A stretch of 11,886 bases of DNA from Limisphaerales bacterium (lineage in GTDB: Bacteria; Verrucomicrobiota; Verrucomicrobiia; Limisphaerales; UBA11358). Position numbers and translations under genes: made by a program. The notes beneath the pieces are model-generated. The model saw only the letters and a list, made by a program, of their open reading frames with translations. It was not told the origin of the DNA and did not search any database. Below are positions 5,767-11,886 of this stretch, piece after piece. The DNA is taken from contig PKZR01000243.1 in assembly GCA_003133815.1 (NCBI GenBank), forward strand, positions 4,490-16,375, written 5' to 3'. How positions within the stretch are numbered: position 1 is the first letter of the stretch; each line of letters starts with the position of its first letter.

Positions 5767-5916
5767 TCAAAGCACCGGTTTCCTTCCGGAGATAACCCGG
5801 AGCAAAACGGCGATGATGGCGAGGACGAGCAGGATGTGAATCAAACCGCCCGCCGTGCCGGTGATGAGCCCGAGCACCCACAGGATGATCAGGATTATTG
5901 CAATGGTGTATAACAT
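5767..5916 (-). CDS. lmo0937-type 49-aa membrane protein
   Basis: This very small protein, beginning MLYTIAIILIILWVLGLITG, is almost entirely hydrophobic: two membrane helices (about residues 2-19 and 25-42) joined by a short Gly-rich turn (GTAGG), ending ISGRKPVL. It matches the lmo0937 family of small membrane proteins, which is widespread, often linked with stress genes, and of unknown activity. The frame is open further upstream to 5970, but that extension is translated across a strong hairpin. The ATG at 5916 has GGAAG about 8 bases upstream and starts the helix, so it is the clear choice. The ribosome binding site overlaps a stem that could switch. It follows the BON gene by 66 bases. 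Confidence 0.85.
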   Translation of the reverse strand: MLYTIAIILIILWVLGLITGTAGGLIHILLVLAIIAVLLRVISGRKPVL

Positions 5917-5926
5917 AAAATTTCTT

Positions 5927-5966
5927 CCAGCCGGTTTTGTCGGCTGGCACGCCATCGCGCCAGCCG
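5927..5966 (-). promoter_or_regulatory. Alternative hairpins over the lmo0937 ribosome binding site
   Basis: Read on the minus strand there are three arms. Arm 1 is CGGCTGGC (5966-5959), arm 2 is GCCAGCCG (5948-5941), and arm 3 is CGGCTGG (5933-5927). Arm 2 pairs perfectly with arm 1 (8 bp, 10-base loop) or with arm 3 (7 bp, loop ACAAAAC), but not with both. The last two bases of arm 3 are the GG of the GGAAG that precedes the ATG at 5916. This is the layout of a translational switch or attenuator between the BON gene (stop at 5983) and the small membrane protein genes. The pairing is seen; the regulation is inferred. Confidence 0.55.
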
Positions 5967-5982
5967 GCAATCCGTTGGCGGC

Positions 5983-6759
5983 TTAATTGGATGCCACGGG
6001 CACCGCGACGGTCATGTTGTTGACCACGCTGGTCACGCCGTTGATGTCGGTGGCGAGCTTAGTGACGAGGCTTTTTTCAGCGTCGTTCTTGGCGATGCCG
6101 GTCAATGTGACAACGCCGTCCGCCGTCGTGACTCCGGTGTGCAGGGCGCTGGTCGAGCTGTGCGAGAACAACGACGATTTGACTTCCGCCGTGATGGACG
6201 CGTCGTCAACCTTGTCGCCGGCGGTCGAGTCGGGAGCGACTGCGGTTGCGGCAACCGTCATGTTATTCTGGACATCTTTCACGTTGTCAATGTCCTTGGC
6301 GTATTCGGTGGTAAGCTCCTTTTGCGCCATGCTGGTCGCCTCGCCCTGCAAGGTCACGACGCCATCCTTCGTATAAACGGAGGTCGCACTCGCACTCACG
6401 TTGCGATGGAATAACAGCGCGGTTTTCACCTTCATGGTGATCCATGCGTCTGAATGTTCAGCCGGCTGTTCGCCGGTGACGACGAGCTGGTTGTCCACAC
6501 TCCTGACGCCGGGCAGGCTCGCCACGGTGTTTTCGGCCAGGGATTTGTGAGACGCCTCGGAGACCGTGCCGGTCAGAGTAACGACGCCGTCCTTGGAATC
6601 GGTCGTGATGGAATCATCTTTGAGCGTGGTTTTGAATGTGAAGGACGCTGCTGCGGACGACTCGATACGGCTGTCCGTGCTGGCGGCGCGCAGCGGCGCG
6701 CTGGTAATTAACATTGTGCTCACTACTGCCGCGAGCGTTAGGGGGAACATGGATTTCAT
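5983..6759 (-). CDS. Secreted triple BON-domain protein
   Basis: This 258-aa protein has a signal peptide (residues 1 to about 26, MKSMFPLTLAAVVSTMLITS then APLRAAS) and three BON domains: about 31-95, 104-170 and 185-252. Each carries the hallmark DGVVTL-(T/Q)-G near its middle and ends in a (V/K)xSV(D/V)NN-like segment (VRSVDNQL, VKDVQNNM, VTSVVNNM). BON domains bind phospholipid in proteins such as OsmY and are typical of periplasmic proteins induced by osmotic or envelope stress, so this protein probably acts at the membrane surface in the periplasm. The frame opens 16 codons earlier, but the ATG at 6759 gives a proper signal peptide and has AAAGA upstream. It is the first gene of a four-gene minus-strand set, and the shared 18-bp motif lies 74 bases upstream. 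The linkers between repeats are Ala/Thr/Ser-rich. Confidence 0.9.
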   Translation of the reverse strand: MKSMFPLTLAAVVSTMLITSAPLRAASTDSRIESSAAASFTFKTTLKDDSITTDSKDGVVTLTGTVSEASHKSLAENTVASLPGVRSVDNQLVVTGEQPAEHSDAWITMKVKTALLFHRNVSASATSVYTKDGVVTLQGEATSMAQKELTTEYAKDIDNVKDVQNNMTVAATAVAPDSTAGDKVDDASITAEVKSSLFSHSSTSALHTGVTTADGVVTLTGIAKNDAEKSLVTKLATDINGVTSVVNNMTVAVPVASN

Positions 6760-6833
6760 TTTAATTCTTTCGGTTGTTACGTTGTTGGTTTTTGACACTG
6801 GACACACAATGATGCATGCGCCGAATTCAGACC

Positions 6834-6851
6834 ATGGGGTGTAACCCTACC
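6834..6851 (-). promoter_or_regulatory. Shared 18-bp motif upstream of BON operon
   Basis: ATGGGGTGTAACCCTACC on the plus strand is the second copy of the motif at 5173-5190, with one difference that falls in the spacer of the dyad GGGT (6837-6840) - N3 - ACCC (6844-6847). It ends 74 bases before the BON gene start. The same motif before two adjacent, same-strand operons points to common control. Confidence 0.6.
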
Positions 6852-6929
6852 GTACCCTTGATGATGCAAATTAAAAGCAAGGCTTTGTAATCAATTTAGT
6901 TGCCGTTATGGCAATGAAAGCGGACAGGC

Positions 6930-7019
<90 letters not shown>

Positions 7020-7087
7020 AGCCGGAGGCCAGTGATTAAACCATTAAAAACCAGCGCGGTAAATCTTAATTAGGTGAACAACCCGCG

Positions 7088-7106
7088 TTTGACTATTCCG
7101 GTCAAA
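7088..7106 (+). promoter_or_regulatory. Dyad in the recA promoter region
   Basis: TTTGAC (7088-7093) - N7 - GTCAAA (7101-7106) is a perfect inverted repeat 49 bases before the recA ATG. TTGACT at 7089-7094 also matches a -35 hexamer, with a weak -10 candidate TACCGT 17 bases on. An operator over a recA promoter would fit SOS-type control. The dyad is not one of the LexA boxes I know (CTGT-N8-ACAG or GAAC-N4-GTTC types), so this is a candidate only. Confidence 0.35.
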
Positions 7107-7155
7107 TTTACTACCGTCGTATTCCTAATAATAAATAAATCAAACCTGAAAATTT

Positions 7156-8211
7156 ATGGCCTCTAAATCTGAGAAACCCGCCGAAAAATCTACTGTTGAA
7201 ACAAAGTCCTCCACGTCGCACACACGCGAACTAGAAGCCGCCATTTCCAGTATCCACAAAAGCTATGGAGAGGGTGCAATCATGCGTCTGGGTGATGCAC
7301 AGTCAAAGGTCAAGATCGGCGTCATCCCGACCGGGGCGCTCGCGCTCGACCTCGCACTGGGCGTCGGCGGCATTCCACGTGGCCGAGTTGTGGAAATTTT
7401 CGGGCCGGAATCTTCCGGCAAAACTACTTTGATGTTGCACGTTATTGCAAATGCGCAAAAGGCAGGCGGCCTTGCGGCGTTCATTGACGCGGAACATGCC
7501 TTGGATCCGGCATACGCAAAAAAACTCGGCGTTAATTTGGACGATTTACTCGTTTCGCAGCCTGATTCCGGCGAAGAGGCGTTGACGATTTGCGAGACAC
7601 TCGCCCGATCGAATGCACTGGATGTCATCGTGATTGATTCCGTCGCTGCGCTCGTGCCAAAAGCCGAACTCGAAGGCGAAATGGGCATGGCCACGATGGG
7701 AATGCAGGCACGATTGATGAGCCAGGCGTTGCGCAAGCTCACCGCGATTTTGAACAAGTCCAAGACCACCTGCGTTTTCACAAATCAATTGCGCGAAAAA
7801 GTTGGCGTCATGTTCGGCAGCCCGGAAACGACGACCGGCGGCAAGGCGCTGAAATTTTATGCGAGTGTCCGACTCGACATCCGCCGCAAAGATACGCTCA
7901 AGGACGCCGCCGGCAATGCCATTGGCAATCACGTCCGCGTAAAAGTTGTTAAGAACAAAGTTGCGCCGCCGTTCGTCGAAGCGGAGTTCGACATTATCTA
8001 TAATCACGGCATCAACAAAGAAGGTTGCATACTCGAAGTGGGTATCGCTGACGGCGTCGTGGATAAAAAAGGTGCATGGCTGCAATTCGAAGGTGAAATG
8101 ATCGGGCAAGGCAAGGAAGCCGCGCAAAACGCGATGGCAGAAAAACCCGCGTTGGCCATGAAAATCGTTGAGGCAATCTTGGCGAAACGCAATGTGACCC
8201 CGTCGGAATAA
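7156..8211 (+). CDS. recA: RecA recombinase
   Basis: This 351-aa protein is full length for the family. RecA forms a filament on single-stranded DNA, catalyses homologous pairing and strand exchange using ATP, and triggers LexA self-cleavage. The N-terminal helix is preceded by a Ser/Thr/Lys-rich 20-residue lead. The core shows Walker A GPESSGKT (residues 83-90), IDAEHALDP (110-118), Walker B VIVID (157-161), loop L1 around EGEMG (173-177), and loop L2 TNQLREKVGVMFGSPETTTG (209-228). The C-terminal domain covers about 270-340. The ATG at 7156 has no clear Shine-Dalgarno sequence. The glutaredoxin gene starts 36 bases downstream on the same strand. No recX or lexA is visible in the window. A dyad upstream (7088-7106) may be its operator. 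Confidence 0.98.
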   Translation: MASKSEKPAEKSTVETKSSTSHTRELEAAISSIHKSYGEGAIMRLGDAQSKVKIGVIPTGALALDLALGVGGIPRGRVVEIFGPESSGKTTLMLHVIANAQKAGGLAAFIDAEHALDPAYAKKLGVNLDDLLVSQPDSGEEALTICETLARSNALDVIVIDSVAALVPKAELEGEMGMATMGMQARLMSQALRKLTAILNKSKTTCVFTNQLREKVGVMFGSPETTTGGKALKFYASVRLDIRRKDTLKDAAGNAIGNHVRVKVVKNKVAPPFVEAEFDIIYNHGINKEGCILEVGIADGVVDKKGAWLQFEGEMIGQGKEAAQNAMAEKPALAMKIVEAILAKRNVTPSE

Positions 8212-8247
8212 TTTGCCCTGCGCTGTTGGATGTGGCAGTATTTAGCC

Positions 8248-8592
8248 ATGAGCAAGCCAAAAATTGTTGCATATCTGAAACCAAGCTGCGGCTGGAGCCA
8301 GGGCGTCCGTGCGGTTTTGCGCAAATACGATCTGCCGTTTGAGGACCGCGATATCATCAACGACCCTTTACAGCGCCAGGAAATGATTGAGAAAAGCGGC
8401 CAAATGATGAGTCCCTGTGTCGAGATCAATGGGCATATGTTACCCGACATCAGCGGCGAGGAAGTCGAAGCATGGATGCTTGCCAACAGAGTCGTGACGC
8501 AGAATGACCGCACCCCCGACGCGCCGATCAATCAGCCTTGCGCCCACGAAATGCCGCAAAGTTCACCGCTGAATTTTGCCGCACGCCGTTAA
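8248..8592 (+). CDS. Glutaredoxin-family protein with CGWS active site
   Basis: This 114-aa protein has a thioredoxin fold of glutaredoxin type. The first strand VAYLKPS leads to the active site C14-G-W-S17, a monothiol CxxS form close to the CGFS of Grx4-type proteins rather than CPYC. SPC (residues 55-57) stands at the usual TVP cis-proline position, so C57 is an unusual second cysteine near the active site. DISGEEVEAW (67-76) matches the glutathione-binding helix start. The tail (80-114) is extended and polar, with a further cysteine at C98. Likely roles are glutathione-dependent reduction or iron-sulfur handling; which one cannot be settled here. The ATG at 8248 is preferred to the upstream ATG at 8230 because it starts just before the first strand. 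It lies 36 bases behind recA, and a terminator follows at 8611. Confidence 0.85.
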   Translation: MSKPKIVAYLKPSCGWSQGVRAVLRKYDLPFEDRDIINDPLQRQEMIEKSGQMMSPCVEINGHMLPDISGEEVEAWMLANRVVTQNDRTPDAPINQPCAHEMPQSSPLNFAARR

Positions 8593-8610
8593 AAAATCAC
8601 TCTGTTTAGA

Positions 8611-8648
8611 CAAGCCGCGTGGAGCAATCCGCGCGGCTTGTTTGTTTT
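8611..8648 (+). terminator. Rho-independent terminator after the glutaredoxin gene
   Basis: CAAGCCGCG (8611-8619) pairs perfectly with CGCGGCTTG (8632-8640), followed by TTTGTTTT. It lies 18 bases after the glutaredoxin stop and 24 bases before the panC start, so it separates recA-grx from panC-nadB. Confidence 0.85.
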
Positions 8649-8672
8649 GTGCTACACAGTTAAATTCCCTTT

Positions 8673-9536
8673 ATGCAAATCGTTTGTTCCATCGCAGCGA
8701 TGCAACGACTCGCCAAAAAGTGGCGGCGCGCTGGCACGCGAATCGGCTTTGTGCCGACAATGGGCTATCTGCACGCCGGCCATTTGAGCCTTGTAAAAAG
8801 TGCGCGGAAGGCCGTCGGCAACAACGGCAAAGTGGTCGTGAGCATTTATGTCAATCCGACCCAGTTCGCACCGACGGAAGACCTCGCAAATTATCCGCGC
8901 GACTTGCAGCGAGATTTAAAACTCTGCCGCGAAGCGGGCGTGGATGCGGTGTTCACACCTAAGGATGCCGAAATGTATGCCGGCAGGGCAGCAGCCAATT
9001 ACAGCACCTATGTCGTCGAGGAAAATTTGTCGTTTCCGATGGAAGGCATTACGCGACCGACTCATTTTCGCGGCGTCACGACGGTGGTGGCGAAGCTGTT
9101 CAACCTTGTGCTGCCGGACGTGTCAATCTTCGGGCAGAAAGATTTTCAGCAAACAGCGGTCATCAAACGCATGGTGGCAGATTTGAATTTTCCATTGAAA
9201 ATCATCATCGCGCCGACATTGCGCGAAACGGACGGCTTGGCCATGAGTTCGCGCAACAAATATCTTGTCGGCGATTTACGGCATCAGGCAACCGTTCTTT
9301 GGAGTTCGATTCAAACGGCGCAAGCGATTGTTAAAAAAATGAAATCTGTTTCAGCAGCAAAATTGAAGGCAGATTTGAAAAAGTTTATTGAAAGCGAACC
9401 TGACGCGCGATTGGATTATATTGAGTTTTTCGAGCCGGACACATTGTCGCCGGTCTCAAAAGTTTCGAGCGGAGCGCAGATGGCGCTGGCGGTTTCAATC
9501 GGCAAAACGCGACTCATTGACAACGCGCAACTTTGA
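8673..9536 (+). CDS. panC: Pantothenate synthetase (pantoate-beta-alanine ligase)
   Basis: This 287-aa protein has the usual family length. It joins pantoate and beta-alanine with ATP, through a pantoyl-adenylate, to make pantothenate for coenzyme A; it acts in the cytosol. Motifs seen are PTMGYLHAGH (residues 28-37) with the HxGH nucleotidyltransferase signature, NPTQF (61-65), a pantoate-binding FRGVTTVV (132-139), GQKD (154-157), and a KMSKS-like SSRN (192-195). The C-terminal domain runs from about 200 to the end. The ATG at 8673 places PTMG at the expected distance from the N-terminus. No Shine-Dalgarno is visible. nadB follows after one base, and the terminator just upstream makes panC the first gene of its transcript. 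No panB or panD is present in the window. Confidence 0.96.
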   Translation: MQIVCSIAAMQRLAKKWRRAGTRIGFVPTMGYLHAGHLSLVKSARKAVGNNGKVVVSIYVNPTQFAPTEDLANYPRDLQRDLKLCREAGVDAVFTPKDAEMYAGRAAANYSTYVVEENLSFPMEGITRPTHFRGVTTVVAKLFNLVLPDVSIFGQKDFQQTAVIKRMVADLNFPLKIIIAPTLRETDGLAMSSRNKYLVGDLRHQATVLWSSIQTAQAIVKKMKSVSAAKLKADLKKFIESEPDARLDYIEFFEPDTLSPVSKVSSGAQMALAVSIGKTRLIDNAQL

Positions 9537-9537
9537 C

Positions 9538-11133
9538 ATGAAACAATTCGACTACCTCGTTCTCGGCAGCGGCATCGCCGGCTTGACGTTTGCATTGTCG
9601 GTTGCGCCGCGTGGTCGTGTGGCCATCGTTACTAAAAAAGATCGCGCGGAGTCGAACACCAATTATGCGCAAGGAGGCATCGCGTCGGTGACGAGCAAGG
9701 AGGATTCATTCGAGCTGCATGTGCGCGACACGCTTACATCGGGTGCGGGACTGTGCAAAGAAAAAGTCGTCCGAACGATTGTTGAGGAAGGTCCGGCGCG
9801 GATTCAGGAATTGATCAATCTGGGAATGAAATTTTCCGAGCGCGACGCTCCCAATGAAGATGGCGGAAAGGAGCTTGATCTTGGCCGCGAAGGCGGCCAT
9901 TCCAAACGGCGCATCCTCCATGCAAAGGACGTGACCGGTCATGAAATCGAAAGCGCGCTGCTCAATGCGATTTCACGGCAGCCAAATATTTCAATTTTTG
10001 AAAATCATCTGGCTATTGATTTGATCACGAGCCGGAAAGTCGGCTTAAAAGACGGCAATCGCTGTCTCGGTGCTTATGTTTTTGACAAAAACAATTCCCG
10101 AGTGGAAACGTTTTCCGCATCGGTGACGCTGCTGGCTACGGGAGGCTGTGGAAAAGTTTACCTTTACACGACGAATCCCGACATTGCAACGGGCGACGGC
10201 GTGGCGATGGCATATCGCGCGGGTGCCAGCATCGCGAACATGGAATTCGTACAATTTCATCCGACATGCCTTTATCATCCGAAGGCAAAATCATTTTTGA
10301 TTTCCGAGGCTGTTCGAGGTGAAGGCGGCGTTTTGAAATCGCTCGACGGACGCGAGTTTATGGACGGCTGTCACGCGATGAAATCGCTCGCACCACGCGA
10401 CATTGTGGCACGGGCGATTGACAGCGAGATGAAAAAATCTGGCGCGGACTGCGTGCTTCTGGACATCACACATAAGCCGGCGAAATTTATCATCGAACGA
10501 TTTCCGAACATTTACCAGACGTGCCTGCGTTATGGCATCGACATCACGAAGGAGCCAATACCCGTCGTGCCGGCGGCGCATTATCAATGTGGTGGCGTGG
10601 TCACGAATGTCGATGGCGAGACGGACATCTCAGGACTTTTTGCCGTCGGCGAAGTCGCCTGTACCGGCTTGCACGGCGCAAACAGGCTCGCAAGCAATTC
10701 GCTTTTGGAAGCGTTGGTCTGCGCACACCGTGCGGCTGAGAAGATTCTTTCCGTTCCGCTGGAGAAAATTGACGCAAAAATTCCGCTGTGGCAGTCCGGC
10801 AACGCAACGAACGCGGATGAACTTGTCGTCGTGTCGCACAACTGGGATGAAATCCGGCGGCTGATGTGGGATTACGTCGGCATTGTGCGGACGAACAAGC
10901 GATTGCAGCGCGCGCAAAAACGCATCGCCAATTTGCAGGAGGAGATTCACGACTACTATTGGAATTTTATCGTTACAGGCGACCTGCTGGAACTGCGAAA
11001 CATCGCAACCGTGGCCGAATTGATCGTCAACTGTGCATTGAAGCGACCGGAAAGCCGCGGGCTGAATTACAACCTTGATTTTCCGAATTCAAATCCCGAA
11101 TGGTCGCAGCGCGACTCGGTTTTGCGTAAATGA
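9538..11133 (+). CDS. nadB: L-aspartate oxidase
   Basis: This 531-aa FAD enzyme oxidises L-aspartate to iminoaspartate, the first step of de novo NAD synthesis; quinolinate synthase (NadA) would take the product but is not in this window. The Rossmann motif is GSGIAGL (residues 10-16), followed by NTNYAQGGIAS (40-50). The residues matching E. coli NadB H244, E260, R290 and H351 are all present with a constant offset of three: H241 (QFHPTCLY), E257 (ISEAVRGEGG), R287 (LAPRDIV) and H348 (AAHYQCGG). GANRLASNSLLEAL (380-393) binds FAD. The C-terminal helical domain ends with ESRGLNYNLDFP, typical of NadB rather than of succinate dehydrogenase SdhA. The frame is open upstream into panC, but the ATG at 9538, one base after the panC stop, begins the Rossmann strand. 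The gene ends 2 bases from the stop of the convergent downstream gene. Confidence 0.96.
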   Translation: MKQFDYLVLGSGIAGLTFALSVAPRGRVAIVTKKDRAESNTNYAQGGIASVTSKEDSFELHVRDTLTSGAGLCKEKVVRTIVEEGPARIQELINLGMKFSERDAPNEDGGKELDLGREGGHSKRRILHAKDVTGHEIESALLNAISRQPNISIFENHLAIDLITSRKVGLKDGNRCLGAYVFDKNNSRVETFSASVTLLATGGCGKVYLYTTNPDIATGDGVAMAYRAGASIANMEFVQFHPTCLYHPKAKSFLISEAVRGEGGVLKSLDGREFMDGCHAMKSLAPRDIVARAIDSEMKKSGADCVLLDITHKPAKFIIERFPNIYQTCLRYGIDITKEPIPVVPAAHYQCGGVVTNVDGETDISGLFAVGEVACTGLHGANRLASNSLLEALVCAHRAAEKILSVPLEKIDAKIPLWQSGNATNADELVVVSHNWDEIRRLMWDYVGIVRTNKRLQRAQKRIANLQEEIHDYYWNFIVTGDLLELRNIATVAELIVNCALKRPESRGLNYNLDFPNSNPEWSQRDSVLRK

Positions 11134-11135
11134 AA

Positions 11136-11690
11136 TTATTTGTTTTTCAAGGCGTCGAGCGAGTTTTTGGCTTGCACTATGAGATTTTGAAATTGGGCCA
11201 GCTGGTCGGATGCGAGCGAGATTCTCGGCGCATCGCCGAATTGCAGATATGTGTGGATGCCGCCCTGCCGCACCGCGCTGAATGCAACGACCCGCAAGCC
11301 TGAGCGGGTTGTGAAGCTTGCTTCAAATGCTGGCAGCGTGGTCACGGAGTAAGTAATTTGAGAAAGGTAATCTATGCCGCTGAGCAGCGAGCCAATTTCA
11401 TCGTAATCTACAATAAAAAAATCCCGGGGAGGATTCGCCGCGAGTTCAACGGCGATGCCGTATTGTTTGAGGCCATGACCCACATCAATGGATTCCTTGC
11501 ATCGCACGGAAATGACACCCGCACCCGTCGTCAACGAACCGGTCTCGCCAAAGCCCTTGACAATGACCGTTCCAGTTTGGGCCTCGCAATTTTCAATTTC
11601 AGTTTTTAAAACATTGGTCGCATCCTGCGCTCGGCAAGCAAAGGCAAACGAGCAGCAGGTCGCGATTAAAATGAGGCAAAATTTAGGCAT
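11136..11690 (-). CDS. Secreted protein of unknown function
   Basis: This 184-aa protein has an N-terminal signal peptide (MPKFCLILIATCCSFAFACR, cleavage probably near AQDA). There is no good lipobox, so it is probably soluble in the periplasm or exported. The mature part has alternating beta-like segments (GTVIVKGFG, GAGVISVRC, YGIAVEL, FFIVDYDEI, YSVTTLPAFEASFTT, RVVAFSAV) and a C-terminal helix (residues 160-184) ending LDALKNK. I do not recognise the family. Three start codons are possible: 11768, 11696 and 11690. The last has AAGG 7 bases before it and begins directly with the signal peptide, so I chose it; the one at 11696 adds two residues. It is convergent with nadB, with only 2 bases between stops, so the two transcripts may overlap at their ends. 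Confidence 0.75.
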   Translation of the reverse strand: MPKFCLILIATCCSFAFACRAQDATNVLKTEIENCEAQTGTVIVKGFGETGSLTTGAGVISVRCKESIDVGHGLKQYGIAVELAANPPRDFFIVDYDEIGSLLSGIDYLSQITYSVTTLPAFEASFTTRSGLRVVAFSAVRQGGIHTYLQFGDAPRISLASDQLAQFQNLIVQAKNSLDALKNK

Positions 11691-11782
11691 AATCATCCTT
11701 TCCGATTTGGAGAATGTTGTTTCACCGTTTCCTCTTTCAAACTCCGCCATAATGAAAAAGTTGCGCAACCGAAGTCTTTTGG

Positions 11783-11797
11783 ATTGAAATTTTCAAT
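11783..11797. repeat. Short AT-rich palindrome before tRNA-Val
   Basis: ATTGAAA-T-TTTCAAT is a perfect palindrome followed by a run of T. It lies between the divergent secreted-protein gene and tRNA-Val. It could be an operator or a weak terminator for upstream transcripts. Confidence 0.3.
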
Positions 11798-11821
11798 TTT
11801 TTGTGGCTTCCTGATTTGGAC

Positions 11822-11886
11822 GCGCGGTTAGCTCAGTGGTAGAGCATTTGCTTCACACGCAAGGGGTCGCAGGTTCAAGCCCTGCA
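11822..11886 (+). tRNA. tRNA-Val(CAC), 3' end cut by window edge
   Basis: The first 65 bases of a tRNA: acceptor strand GCGCGGT (11822-11828), D stem GCTC/GAGC, anticodon stem TTTGC/GCAAG with loop TTCACAC giving anticodon CAC (reads GUG), and T arm GCAGG-TTCAAGC-CCTGC. The 3' acceptor strand lies beyond the window. Confidence 0.93.

Noticed and set aside
7263..8531. Several minus-strand open frames antisense to recA and the glutaredoxin gene
   Set aside because: recA and the glutaredoxin are unmistakable on the plus strand; the others are complementary shadows.
9388..9537. Extended start of nadB inside panC
   Set aside because: The extra residues have no counterpart in the family; the Rossmann strand begins just after the ATG at 9538.

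Overview
This window looks like chromosomal DNA from an uncultured or environmental Verrucomicrobiota-type bacterium. That placement is an inference from the style of the histidine kinases, the set of small BON/lmo0937/DUF3185-like membrane proteins, GC-rich palindromic repeats between genes and the scarcity of Shine-Dalgarno sites. No rRNA or taxonomic marker search was possible. I see no phage, transposase or CRISPR-Cas genes.

Left part (1-1250, minus strand): the 5' part of an unrecognised gene that runs off the left edge, a small XRE-type helix-turn-helix protein with a cysteine-rich tail, then about 460 bases without a convincing gene. That stretch holds two perfect short hairpins and a 128-bp nested inverted-repeat element.

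Signalling operon (5075 down to 1591, minus strand): a histidine-kinase-like protein with only a dimerisation domain, whose phospho-acceptor His is replaced by Gln; a complete soluble PAS-PAS-HisKA_3-HATPase kinase; a NarL/FixJ response regulator overlapping the kinase by an ATGA; and a small membrane-anchored coiled-coil protein. Directly behind the last stop codon is an array of eight 42-bp units with no length variation (about 1244-1583).

Stress-type small-protein operon (6759 down to 5314, minus strand): a secreted triple-BON-domain protein, an lmo0937-type 49-aa membrane protein preceded by mutually exclusive hairpins over its ribosome binding site, a DUF3185-like 69-aa membrane protein, and a 58-aa basic protein. 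The same 18-bp motif (17/18 identical, with a GGGT-N3-ACCC dyad) lies upstream of both this operon and the signalling operon. The simplest reading is one regulon: the two-component system controls itself and the envelope genes next to it.

Housekeeping part (6930-11886): tRNA-Ser(CGA) on the minus strand, then on the plus strand recA, a CGWS-type glutaredoxin, a rho-independent terminator, and panC-nadB one base apart. panC and nadB belong to coenzyme pathways that both draw on L-aspartate. A convergent minus-strand gene for a secreted protein of unknown function and the start of tRNA-Val(CAC) close the window.
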